Assembly: GCF_000003815.2 (NCBI RefSeq)
Contig: NW_023365851.1
Span: 1-26,035 of the forward strand
Origin: Branchiostoma floridae
Lineage: Eukaryota > Chordata > Leptocardii > Amphioxiformes > Branchiostomatidae
Direction: 5' to 3'
Length of the DNA stretch: 26,035 nucleotides
Position numbers and translations under genes: made by a program. Below, in pieces: positions 11,030-20,128 of this stretch; position 1 is the stretch's first letter, and each line of letters begins with the position of its first letter. A model generated the notes under the pieces. That model was not told where the DNA came from, ran no database searches, and was given only the letters and a program-made list of their open reading frames with translations.

Positions 11030-11754
11030 TAAAGTCGATTCCGAGTCACCGAGAGGGTTTTTAAACAATATTTGTCATAAGTTTGAACTATTCTAAGTAA
11101 AAGAATATTTCAGTCACTAATTATAAATTTTTCAAACAATTGAAAATGAAAGTTTGAACATGTTTGAACCTATCTATATATGTTGGGAACATTGGGAAAG
11201 TCATAATACAAATATCTCTTTATTTAGAACAATTTAGAAACATCTATGTGTTTTTGTTATTGCTGGGACATGTTCTTAAATGTTCCAATAATTTGCATAA
11301 TTTTTCCCTCCATAAAATCTATTACCCCCATAGACAAGCTGCTAGGCTGGGTCTTTTGTTTGAGTCTTGTAGTTTTAGATTCTCTTCAGTAGGCACAGGT
11401 GAGTCTTTTGTGAGAAGCTGTGAGAGACATAACTTCCTGTACTTGGCAGGGGTGTGTAAATTGCCCACTTCCCAACCCACTGACTCAGTCTCATCATTTT
11501 TTTTCAATGTTGGAACACGTGATCACAAATGATGAATCTATGTTGGAACGGTTTAGAAACTATCAGAAATAATGACTTTGATGTTAGAAATGTTTCTAAC
11601 ATGTATGAATACTGTAGACAATATTTAGAACATCACAATGATGTTATAAACAGTTCTAAACAGTTTCTATTTACAATTAGAATGTTATAAAGATTTCCAA
11701 AATGTTGGAACAAAAGGCAAGAAACACCCTCTTGGTAATGTGGAATTGACTCTA
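11030..11754 (-). mobile_element. Non-autonomous DNA transposon (MITE-like), copy B, inverted
   Basis: This is the reverse complement of the element at 9250-9993, with matching ends (TAAAGTCGATTCCGAGTCACC at the left, GGTAATGTGGAATTGACTCTA at the right). The 230-bp core including 'ctgccaagtacagga' is shared. Divergence between copies, including several small indels, suggests either old insertions or an old inverted duplication. Open frames here (for example 11164-11532) are translations of the element and not a gene. Confidence 0.75.
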
Positions 11755-11997
11755 CTATAAAATATTCTATCGAATTGTGAATCATCAGTGATACCAATGG
11801 CAAAACTTTGTGGTACAAATGTAATGCTTATCCACAATAGTGCTTAGAAACCACAGTTTCCAAATGGACATTAATGTTTATCTGAGTTTCACCCACTAGA
11901 ATGCAGTATATTTAGCAAAACGCTGGGATTCAGTAGTTACGTCTATTTGTTCAACTGTGTAGGGGTTTGACAGTAAAAGACACACAGCCGGGGCTAC

Positions 11998-12102
11998 CTA
12001 ACAGACTGGTGTGCGTGGCTGCTGCTGCTTGTTCTTTGATGCTCGCAGTTCCGAAATGTACTCGTACTTCGGTCTCAACTTCCCGTTAGAAGCAATAGCG
12101 GC
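11998..12102 (-). CDS. 3'-terminal coding exon of an unidentified gene
   Basis: On the - strand a strong acceptor (pyrimidine-rich tract ending TTTCCTTACAG) is followed by 34 codons and a TAG at 11998-12000. Only phase 0 is open; the other two frames stop within about 30 bases. The peptide begins AAIASNGKLRPKYEYISELR and ends with a basic/Gln stretch, QQQPRTPVC. The composition looks coding and differs from the surrounding repeats. I do not recognise the family. The upstream exon must lie to the right on the - strand. A phase-0 compatible donor exists at 16303, just past the stop of the gene at 16336-17149, so it may be a rare or alternative 3' exon of that gene. Otherwise it is the end of a gene whose other exons I could not find. 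Confidence 0.5.
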   Translation of the reverse strand, partial: AAIASNGKLRPKYEYISELRASKNKQQQPRTPVC

Positions 12103-12291
12103 CTGTAAGGAAACAAACAGCTTGTTACCTTGAATATTTCAACCGGGTAGTAACACACCTGTTCAAACCCTGACACCCTTTGTTTATTTGTCATACCTGT
12201 CAAACCGCTACATGTCGCGACGCACCAGATTGGTGTTGAACAGTGCCAAAACCTACTAGCTACATATCCGTACATATTTGACTGATCTACT

Positions 12292-12549
12292 CAAACCGGG
12301 TAGGACCTCTACTCTTATCGCTAGATGTGTTGGGTTCTTTAACGTGCTCGATGTGTGGTTCTTCCCAAAAGGGGGACTTACGAGGGATGTCCCTAACTTC
12401 GGCACTCATGTTTACCTGAGTCTAGCGAGAAAACCGGTGTAAAGTGCCTTAATTTCCCAATATGGCACATTGTTGGGACTTATCAGGAATTTGAACTCCA
12501 GGTTTTGAGTCAACAACTTAACCCTAACCCACAAGGCCACAGTGCCACC
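12292..12549 (-). mobile_element. tRNA-derived SINE copy, reverse orientation
   Basis: Read on the - strand from 12549 it starts GGCACTGTGGCCTTGTGGGT (A-box-like), then GAGTTCAAATTCC (B-box-like), then a body with 'caatgtgcc', 'ttagggacatccct', 'gagcacgttaaagaaccc'. The last two blocks are shared with copies at 7630-8010 and 15735-15972. The B box and shared body support a Pol III SINE family. Confidence 0.6.
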
Positions 12550-13139
12550 GACACTGTCAATAGAAAGAAAACGAAAGGACAAAAACCAGAACGCAAACAG
12601 ACACATGGCAATTTACTTTATTATATGCTGTAAAGACGAGAGGGAAAAAATCTTAGTGTATTCCTAATCGTGGTGTATGGTAATGTGCTTCTTTGTTCAA
12701 ATCCCATAAGAATTCGTTTTTTTAATACATCTCTGCTTAATTCCTTACATTCCAGCCCTTAGACTAGAGCCATCGCTTACCATTCCGTTTACCATAGTTT
12801 GTCTCTCATTTTGTAACTTGCAATTAACTCTTAGCAATAATTTGCAATTATCTTATTCTTGTATTATCAAAGATCTTTCATATAGGTATTGTGATATAGC
12901 TTGCAGTCAAATCATCCTAGCGCTATAGTAAAGCTTGTAAACAATTACAAATACATTGCTCTGTCATGTTGGACATCAGACTCCTTACAGAAAGGACGTC
13001 CGAAGGTTGAATACTTGGGATCTAGTCATAGTCTCGACATGCAAAGCTGCCATACTATATTGTATTGTACGTAGGCTAAATATTAATCATGTATAACCTC
13101 ATTCGACGGTATTTCTATCTTAAAAAACAAAACGTTTAA
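12550..13139. other. AT-rich DNA, nothing recognised
   Basis: No open frame, repeat or RNA signal was judged real. Splice-like sites near 12780 lack coding flanks. Confidence 0.45.
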
Positions 13140-14063
13140 CCCTCATCCGACCGTATGGGGTCATTTTTGACCCCATGCGTATATTTTTATCTGTCATATC
13201 AACATTTTTCATCGGAGAAAAAATTCCTTCCATGAATTTGTTTGTAAACAAGTCTTACAACATCTACCAATTTTTCACCGAGTTTTGCCCATTATTGTAT
13301 AAGCTATACTTGAATGTTTGTGTCTGGTTCGGTGGGGTCAAAAATGACCCCAGCCAATTATGAATCATTAATTACATAAATATCAATACATTTCAAAAGA
13401 ATAACAGGCCTTCCTCATCAATGCTATTACAGCAATAACTTACAGTTGCTTAGATGAGTAAACACCGAATATTTTGAGAGAAATTTAATATTTTAGTGTA
13501 AAACACAGTTTTTCGACATTCTGCATAAATTATGATAATACGCACTAATTCGTATGCTAATGAAAGTGAAAATGTTTCTAATTAATTAAGAAACAATATA
13601 TGGACAGAATGTGCAGAAGGAACCTACAAGAAAGATCTTTGCGGGAAAATAGACAAGAGTTATTGTATGTATGTGTTTAGATGGCGGAATTTGGTGCATA
13701 ATTAAGTAATAAATTCGTTACTTTTCACAAATATTGTATTTTTTCTTGTTAGATAACATTATTATGCTATCAGTAATATTGCAGCATCAAAATTTTTATT
13801 TAGAAATCGATAAGACAACACATTGTTTTAGTAAGTTGAGTATGGTAGATTTTCAGAGCAAATGTGGTTTCTCCTTATTTAATGCATACATTATGATAAT
13901 GAGTAATAACTACTGACACCAAAACTTGTCAAAATATTTTTCATAGATTGGTGAAACAGTAAATACATAGAAATGACAAAATAAGCCAGCAGAAATATGT
14001 CTATGAGCAAAACAAAATGGGGTCAAAAATGACCCCATACGGTCAGATTCGCCTGCATGAAGG
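13140..14063 (+). mobile_element. piggyBac-like MITE with TTAA and palindromic ends
   Basis: The left end is TTAA (13136-13139) followed by CCCTCATCCGACCGTA and the perfect-arm palindrome TGGGGTCATTTTTGACCCCA (13156-13175). The right end carries the same palindrome at 14018-14037 followed by TACGGTCAGAT and a diverged GAAGGTTAT, so the ends are inverted repeats of about 30 bp. A third copy of the palindrome lies inside at 13333-13352. TTAA plus CCCT termini are typical of piggyBac-family elements. The interior is very AT-rich with no transposase, so this is a non-autonomous copy with a degraded right target site. Confidence 0.7.
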
Positions 14064-14637
14064 TTATTGTCTACACACAGGGTTCGAGTTTGTCCAGTGG
14101 GTAACCTCATCTCATAATCAGTTACAAGCTGGTTTGCCCATGAACATTTCAGGTTGCCTAAAGTCCGAGGCTTTAAACTCTAGCATTGCAAATGAATTCT
14201 AGTACTTGAATATTTTCAAATGTTCTAGTTAACCTCACTGTGGTTAACATGTGCTGCTACCTTGTAATCACCACCAAAATTACTTGGTAAATAGAAAAAA
14301 ACATTACATGGTAAACTCTGCTTGGTTCACAACAGAAGAAGGAGAAAGAAAAAGAACACACCAGGAAAAACATAAAGCTTTCGCTTTGGGGGAAAATGTA
14401 ACAAGGTAGTGCTCGCGCTGCGGTAAATTTCAAGAAATTCGAAGTTTGGCGCAACTAGGCAACCTGGTATTTTGAATCCAGAAACATGTACTAGTATAAT
14501 TTTTTTTACTAGTACTATTACAAACGAGCAGCATGCCTTTTTCTTAGTAAACTGCGGTTCCTACATTTACAGCTTGAATGCCACGTTGACCATCCTGTGT
14601 AATCTTCAGCTAGCCCACAGATTGGATGAGCACATCA

Positions 14638-14668
14638 TGACGTCATCAGCACATCTGACGTCATCAGC
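14638..14668 (+). promoter_or_regulatory. Two identical CRE/ATF sites
   Basis: TGACGTCATCAGC occurs at 14638-14650 and exactly again at 14656-14668, an 18-bp spacing. TGACGTCA is the full palindromic CREB/ATF consensus. The pair lies about 150 bp upstream of a nuclear-receptor half-site cluster and a TATA box, suggesting a cis-regulatory region. Motif matches only. Confidence 0.5.
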
Positions 14669-14814
14669 GCAGTCTTTAGCCAAGCTTTCGTAGACATCTA
14701 AAAAGGATAAAGAAGTAAAAGCACAAATAAGATCATCATGTTGGAAATTTCTGACGAAATACACAATGCAATTACCCTGTGTTGTGGGTTTAAATTTAGC
14801 TTTCTGTACTTCTT

Positions 14815-14893
14815 TGACCTGGAGGTCAAGATCGGCTAGCAAGATGTCCTAAATTGACCTTGACCTTAGGTCAAGTGCGCAACACCTATAAAT
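14815..14893 (+). promoter_or_regulatory. Nuclear-receptor half-site cluster followed by TATA box
   Basis: Five perfect AGGTCA half-sites lie in 59 bp: TGACCT at 14815, AGGTCA at 14823, TGACCT at 14855, TGACCT at 14861 and AGGTCA at 14868. They form an everted pair with 2-bp spacing, a direct repeat with no spacer, and an everted pair with 1-bp spacing. TGACCTTGA at 14855-14863 is also the complement of the extended NR5A/ERR monomer site TCAAGGTCA. A TATAAAT box follows at 14887-14893. An ATG at about 14933 opens only a seven-codon frame (MDKIAAH), so any + strand transcript must be spliced or non-coding. Confidence 0.5.
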
Positions 14894-15039
14894 TTTTGGC
14901 CATCAAACCAACATAGACGAACATGGACAAGATTGCGGCGCACTAAAGTTATGTGAAGTTATGCTTAACTGAGCGAATATAGTCGTAATCTATACAGAGG
15001 TACATAAAATATTGAGGTTGATGCACAAATACACAGTGT

Positions 15040-15134
15040 CACACACACACACACACATACACACACACACATACGCGCGTACACACACACAGACACACAC
15101 ACACACACGGGCATAAACACACACGCACGCACAC
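15040..15134 (+). repeat. (AC)n microsatellite, interrupted
   Basis: A dinucleotide AC/CA tract with T and G interruptions. Confidence 0.95.
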
Positions 15135-15242
15135 TTGCGCTATACCCCTCGTTTCCCTCTAGGCCTAGTTTGAATGTATTAAACGTCTGACGAGTACCAC
15201 AAATATTTCTAGTTTATGCCTAGGTTATACATAGCCGGCGTT

Positions 15243-15480
15243 GGCGTGGCGTAACTGGTAGAGCGTTTGGCTCGGAATCGAAAGGTTCCGAGTTCGATTC
15301 CCACCATGCCCCGACGTTGTGCCCTAGGGAAAGGCAACTTACACGACTTTCCCTTACGGTGGAGTGACGCCCACCGAGCCTCTTTGGTTAATCTGTCTAA
15401 CTGTGTGCCAAGAACACACTACGGATTTGGTGCGTCGATGTGCCAACATCTGCACATTGACTTCCGCCAAGAACCGTTAA
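15243..15480 (+). mobile_element. tRNA-derived SINE with recognisable tRNA-like head
   Basis: GGCGTGG at 15243 pairs with CCATGCC at 15304-15310 as an acceptor-like stem. TGGCGTAACTGG resembles an A box and GAGTTCGATTCCC a B box. A possible anticodon stem-loop has CGG at the anticodon position, but the T stem does not pair, so this is a decayed tRNA-like head and not a functional tRNA. It runs into 'gttgtgccctagggaaaggc', 'cacgactttccc' and 'tggagtgacgcc', which parallels the body at 7686-7760. The 74-codon open frame here is a translation of the repeat. Confidence 0.6.
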
Positions 15481-15734
15481 TTTTTTTTTAAATATACATA
15501 GCTCCCGAACACCAGCCGTCCCTTAGCCGACTCAGGTAGGCATTAGTTCGGGAGCAGTCCGACCAGTTTTAGGCCACGCCTATCTTTCGTGCCGAACATA
15601 TGCCTATCATCTCCTAACCATCTTCAAAAGGGATCTATCATATCCATTGACATTTTACATTCACCATATTTGTGGAAGAATTTACATAACAGGTGACTAT
15701 TACCGTTTCAAGATATACATCAACCCGCTTACCA

Positions 15735-15972
15735 GACTGTGAAGTTTGATCGACTCACACCCCTACTCTTTTCCACAAGTATAGTGGGTTCTTAAACGTA
15801 CTCGAGGCGTGGACATGGGACCATCGTTTAACGCTCTGTCCTAAGGACGGCTCTAATCAAAGCTAGCTTATCATCTCTACCCTAGTGAAGTGAGGGTACA
15901 AGATTGGTGGCATGTCAACGAATTCGAACCAAGAATCTGTGAGGTATCTGCTGTTATGCAACGCGACACCAC
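15735..15972 (-). mobile_element. tRNA-derived SINE copy, reverse orientation
   Basis: On the - strand from 15972, GGTGTCGCGTTGCATAACAG leads to the B box TTGGTTCGAATTC and then to the body, which includes 'gagtacgtttaagaaccc' and 'aaaagagtaggggtgtgag'. The same blocks occur in the reverse copy at 12292-12549, so this is a second member of that family. Confidence 0.55.
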
Positions 15973-16149
15973 TAACACTTTTAACTGCAGGTTTATTACT
16001 ATATGGTTAGAAGGTACAGCAATGCTGTGTGGCTATATTAGAGGGTCGACAGTGCATTGACAGAAATACACACACTATTAGAATCTTCAGCTAGTTCAGA
16101 CCCTAATGACGAGACCACCATTTACTTTCAAAAGACGTGTACAGCACCA

Positions 16150-16259
16150 ACCGAAATGCCCTACCCAGGATTGAACCGCGGGGGTCTCTCAGTTAGCAAC
16201 TAATTGGGACCAGAAGCTCACCTGTGAGGCTACCCTACCAGTTGAGCTACAGGGACACC
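16150..16259 (-). mobile_element. tRNA-like sequence (SINE head), reverse orientation
   Basis: On the - strand it starts GGTGTCCCTGTAGCTCAACT (A-box TAGCTCAACTGG) and has GCGGTTCAATCCTGGGTAGG (B box) about 60 bases later. A long variable region and poor stem pairing argue against a working tRNA. It is probably a SINE head of a different subfamily from the neighbouring copies. Confidence 0.5.
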
Positions 16260-16335
16260 CCTCTACTTTAAATGATGTTCATTTATGTATATCTAACCTT
16301 ACCTCGGAGGAATCCAGGAGCTTACCGCATAAGCC

Positions 16336-17149
16336 TCAGTCTTGCCGTCCACGTTTCAGGAACAGACCCCGTCCGAATCCTTTCGCCACGCGCTGCAGAG
16401 TCGTCTCGTACTCCCGGTCCTTATTACGTCCTCCAGGTACGGGGAAACCTGCTGCTTCTCCACCAGAAAAGGCCTCGCTGAGCAGCGGCCAAAATTTGAC
16501 TGCCATGTTGACATGCCCCATGATGGTCTCCTTCAAGCGATTCTTCACTTCTTCTTCCTCTCTAGGTGAAATTTCGGCAATTTGCTCAATGATGTTATCA
16601 TGGTTCACTGCCAAGTCCAACCCAATGAAGAAAAACTTCATGAAGGTTTCTTCCAAGATTTTCTTCCTCTCGTCGGACGACAATTCGTTAACTTCCCCGA
16701 AGAAGTTTTCATGGAAAACCTCAGTGTAGAGATCCGTGAATAGCGAGACAGTGAAGACGAATGACTTCATCACCCCTTCAACTGCAGCATCCGACAAAGC
16801 ATTTCAAGCGATTCTTCACTTCTTCTTGCTCTTCGGGCGACATTTCGGCAATATTCGGCCAACGCCATCCAAGGTTGAGACCCATCAGCCAGAACTTCGC
16901 GAAGGCTTCTTCCAAGAATTTCTCCCTCTCATCGGGCAACATTTCGTTAACTTCGTCGAAAAAGCTCTCATGGACAACCTCATCGTGGAGATCCCCAACT
17001 AGCGAGACACTGAAGACAATGGTATTCATAGTCTCTTCAGGTAAGTCAGCCGGCATAGGCAGATCATCTAGGACCGCCTGTCGTTTTTGACCAGCAGCAA
17101 TCGAGGCAAAGGCCAAGATCACTACTGCGACAAATTTTAGACCAGACAT
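16336..17149 (-). CDS. Secreted acidic two-unit protein, frameshifted between units
   Basis: Reading from ATG at 17149 (complement), a signal peptide MSGLKFVAVVILAFASIAAG precedes unit 1. The longer open frame to 17203 is rejected as the start because a good acceptor (TTCTTCTCCAG) lies at 17164, 14 bases upstream of this ATG, giving a spliced 5' UTR. Unit 1 (about residues 38-116) has FSVSLVGDLHDEVVHESFFD, then an E/K-rich helix ending EEVKNRLK. Directly downstream, after a one-base shift at 16801, unit 2 (16339-16800) repeats the pattern: FTVSLFTDLYTEVFHENFFG, DERKKILEETFMKFFFIGLD and EEEEVKNRLK, then a longer C-terminal tail ending KRGRQD and a TGA at 16336-16338. Without the shift, unit 1 ends in seven unrelated codons at TGA 16778-16780. 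The matching units on a single frame each argue for real coding. The family is not recognised; an amphipathic helical secreted protein is inferred. The shift could be a sequencing error, a null allele or a recent pseudogene. A GAG|GTAAGG donor lies at 16303, 33 bases after the stop. Confidence 0.7.
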
Positions 17150-17526
17150 GTTCTTCGTAGAGCCTGGAGAAGAAATATAGAATATATAACATCTATTTGC
17201 CAATTAAAATCAGTCAGCTTCTTCTTCTTAATTCTTAAACAGAGTAGTGTTAAACGCATGTACCACCTAGTTGAAGACCAAGGCTATTTGTCTACACGGG
17301 CTTTAAGCTTCTAATAGGAAGGAAACAAAAGAAGCAATGGCAATGAATCGAGCCTCACAGAGAAGTATGGGGAAAGTCAGGACCGATCAAGTAGACGGGC
17401 TCACCAGTGAATGTACGCAGTTGTAAGCGCCACCTCCTTTATAACAGAGTTAAATAGACAATCAGAATATAAAATTACCACAATTCTACCCCTATTGTTG
17501 TGTCCTGTAATTAAGCATTATTACCA
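17150..17526. other. 5' flank of the secreted-protein gene, no gene seen
   Basis: This contains the 5' UTR acceptor at 17164 for the - strand gene. The matching non-coding first exon and promoter were not located; no convincing TATA or donor was found. Confidence 0.35.
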
Positions 17527-18880
17527 GTAGTTTGTGTGTAATTAGTCAAGCGATGGCAGAGATATATGATCAAGGAGGTTCAGTAATACTTCATCTGTCA
17601 ATACGATATACACCACTACATCATTCGAGCAGATTTTGAATGGAAGGGTTTATAACTCATTAAAGCACACAATACTTCGAATAAGTTTCATCTGTGAACA
17701 GGGTCATAAAAGATGCATTATAACTTTAGGCCAGTTTTGACTTTGTAACTTTTTTGTTGAATCATGCATGACGTTCAGTATCATTATGGAACATTTGGTC
17801 AAACTTCATCTTGAATACCAATGAACTGAACTGGACTGAAATGAACCCATGAACTTGAACCCTTGGTACGTGATTAGAAAGGATGAGTCTGTAGTTTAGA
17901 CCACAGCAAGTAACTTTTATGGATGGTATCGTCTGCAGACTCCAAAGTCAATGGAGAAGGCGAAAAAAATGAGGAATACAAAAACAAGATTCCCAGATTT
18001 TCATGACAGACAAAACTTGCAAACATGCCCACAAGTCTTTTATTTCTGTATTCAAGATATGCACAAACTATCACTAGTAATATGGTAGACTGTCATCTCT
18101 TACCAAGTTTGCTACGTGTTCTTCATTAGTGTCACTTCTACAAGTATAATCAAGGCTACAACACGATATTATTTTCCCATTTTCGTACTTTCTCACCATG
18201 TTAACTATCTCCATCTGACTACTAAGTAAATGAAAAAAACATGCTAAAGACTCTTTTATTTCTGTATTCGAGACTTACACAAAGTAACACTAGTGTGGTA
18301 GGTTACCAAGTTGCTAACTGTAGTCATGATTTAAACATGGGTGGTACTTTTACTATTGACCTAGTTTCACTTGTACGACAACGGACACGGCTATATGTTC
18401 CCCACTAGTGTCACTTCGACAAGTACAATAAAGGCACTCACACGACATTTTCCCCATTTTGGTTCGTTCTCGTTTCGTTCACAATCTCCAGAGGATGAAA
18501 AACGCTGGTTTTCTTTCAAAATTAATGAGCATCTATAGCTGATGTCATCTATAACATTTACTTGCTGTGACCTTATGCCGGTAGTCTGTATGTACATATC
18601 CTAGCGATGGCAGAATATGTAACCAAAACGGTTTAGTGAGACTTCTGTCATGAAGTTGATATATAACACTACATCATCCGAGCAAATTCGGCATGGCACG
18701 GTTTATAACTCATCATATGACAATGCTCTGCATACGCTTCTTCTATCAACAATAGCATCATAAGTTACACTATAACTTTATGCCTGTTTTGACCTTGTAA
18801 CTTTTTTGTTGAATTATGCATGGCAAGTGAATAAGGTATCATTATGGAACATTTGCTCAAACTTGACCATGAATTCATAC
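17527..18880 (+). repeat. Diverged segmental duplication
   Basis: 17527-17813 and 18581-18876 align through 'gcgatggcaga', 'actacatcat.cgagca', 'ggtttataactcat', 'ttgtaacttttttgttgaat' and 'tcattatggaacattt', an offset of about 1.06 kb. Between them, 18031-18212 and 18248-18490 also resemble each other ('cttttatttctgtattc', 'actagtgtcacttc', 'acaagta'). The last part of each long copy is also the monomer of the satellite at 19083-19910, so the satellite grew out of this repeat. No gene is supported inside. Confidence 0.6.
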
Positions 18881-18929
18881 TACATCACCCGACAACTGTT
18901 CTTGGTAATGACGCTTCGGTTTATTTGTA

Positions 18930-19079
18930 TATATTGTTTGTTGTCTTCTGGTTGTCTTACTGAATGTAACACGTTTCGTTTTTGTTATTTCTGTAGTGGG
19001 CCCCCTTGGAAATCAACTTCAAATAAGTTGAAGGGGCTACCCGCATGTCTGGAGATGAATAAATAAAATAAATAAATAC
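18930..19079 (+). mobile_element. 3' end of a non-LTR retrotransposon (CR1/L2-like)
   Basis: A T-rich stretch is followed by GTGGGCCCCCTTGGAAATCA and then the hairpin CCCCTT..CAACTT-caaat-AAGTTGAAGGGG (19002-19036), 'gctaccc', and an (AAATA)n-type tail at about 19056-19078. A conserved stem in the last bases plus a short tandem tail is the usual 3' architecture of CR1/L2-type LINEs. This is a 5'-truncated copy with only UTR left. Family assignment is from recall of similar 3' ends and is uncertain. Confidence 0.55.
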
Positions 19080-19082
19080 TAA

Positions 19083-19910
19083 CGAATGTAACCTTTTTAT
19101 TATTATGCATGACAAGTGGGTACAGTGACATTATGGAACATTTTCTCAAACTTGACCATGAATACTAAGGAACGTAACTTTTTGTTGGATTATGCATGGA
19201 AGTGAGTACAGTATCATTATTGAACATTTGCGCAAACTTGACTAAGAATACCAATGAACGTAACTTTTTGTTGAAATATGCATGGAAGTGAGTACAGTAT
19301 CATTAATGAACATTTGCTCAAACTTGACTAAGAATACCAATGAACGTAACTTTTTGTTGAAATATGCATGGCAAGTGAGTACAGTATCATTATTGAACAT
19401 TTGCGCAAACTTGACTAAGAATACCAATGAACGTAACTTTTTGTTGAAATATGCATGGAAGTGAGTACAGTATCATTATTGAACATTTGCGCAAACTTGA
19501 CTAAGAATACCAATGAACGTAACTTTTTGTTGAATTATGCATGGCAAGTGAGGACGGTATCATTAATGAACATTTGCTTAAACTTAACTAAGAATACCAA
19601 TGAACGTAACTTTTTTGTTGAATTATGCATTACAAGTGAGTACAGTATCATTATGGAACATTTGCTCAAACTTGACTAAGAATACCAGAAAACGTAATAT
19701 TTTGTTGAATTATGTATGTCAAGTGAGTACAGTATAATTATGGAACATTTGCTCAAACTTGACCATGAATTCATACTAATGAACATAACTTTTTGTTGAA
19801 TTAAGCATGACAATTTAGTACAGTATCATTATGGAACATTTGCTCAAACTTGACCATGAATACTAATGAACATAGCTTTTTATCTAATTATGCATTACAA
19901 ATGAGTACCT
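19083..19910 (+). repeat. 86-bp tandem repeat (about 10 copies)
   Basis: 'aacgtaac' phase marks fall at 19171, 19257, 19343, 19430, 19516, 19603 and 19691, then diverged marks at 19782 and 19869, giving units of 86-88 bp (one of 91). Each unit runs aacgtaactttttgttgaa, tatgcatg, caagtgagtacagtatcatt, gaacatttgc, caaacttgac. Central units are nearly identical; edge units are more diverged, as expected for unequal exchange. Short open frames (19242-19679) merely translate the unit. Confidence 0.9.
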
Positions 19911-20128
19911 AATACATACATTAGTAATGTCTTGCAAACACTGAGCACTATCAGTCAAGCAATACATGGTGGTTTTATGTCTCCATTACGAGTTTTGTCA
20001 TTGCGGATAATGCAAAAATAACTGTCTTAAATGGACACGTTCATATAGAAAATACACGAAATAGTTTGATATTATGTATTTTTGTTGAGCACTACCATTC
20101 ATCGTTTGAAAACAAAAATTGGACTCAG
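19911..20128. other. Spacer between satellite and retroelement remnant
   Basis: No feature recognised. Confidence 0.4.

Noticed and set aside
10097-11068. Open frames spanning the N gap on both strands
   Set aside because: They consist of unknown bases plus translation of the CA microsatellite.
13175-13363. Small + strand gene within the piggyBac-like element
   Set aside because: It lies between palindrome copies, has no transposase features and is AT-rich element interior.
15243-15310. Functional tRNA (possible CGG anticodon)
   Set aside because: The acceptor and anticodon stems can be drawn but the T stem fails to pair, and the sequence continues into a SINE body, so it is a tRNA-derived SINE head.
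16342-17090. + strand open frames opposite the secreted two-unit gene
   Set aside because: They are antisense shadows. The - strand has the signal peptide, acceptor and matching repeat units.
19242-19679. Small repeated peptides M-E-V-S-T-V-S-L-L-N-I
   Set aside because: They are translations of the 86-bp satellite. Units vary between 86 and 88 bp, so no frame is maintained.
19171-19910. CRISPR array
   Set aside because: The 86-bp units are contiguous tandem copies without unique spacers, in a eukaryotic context.
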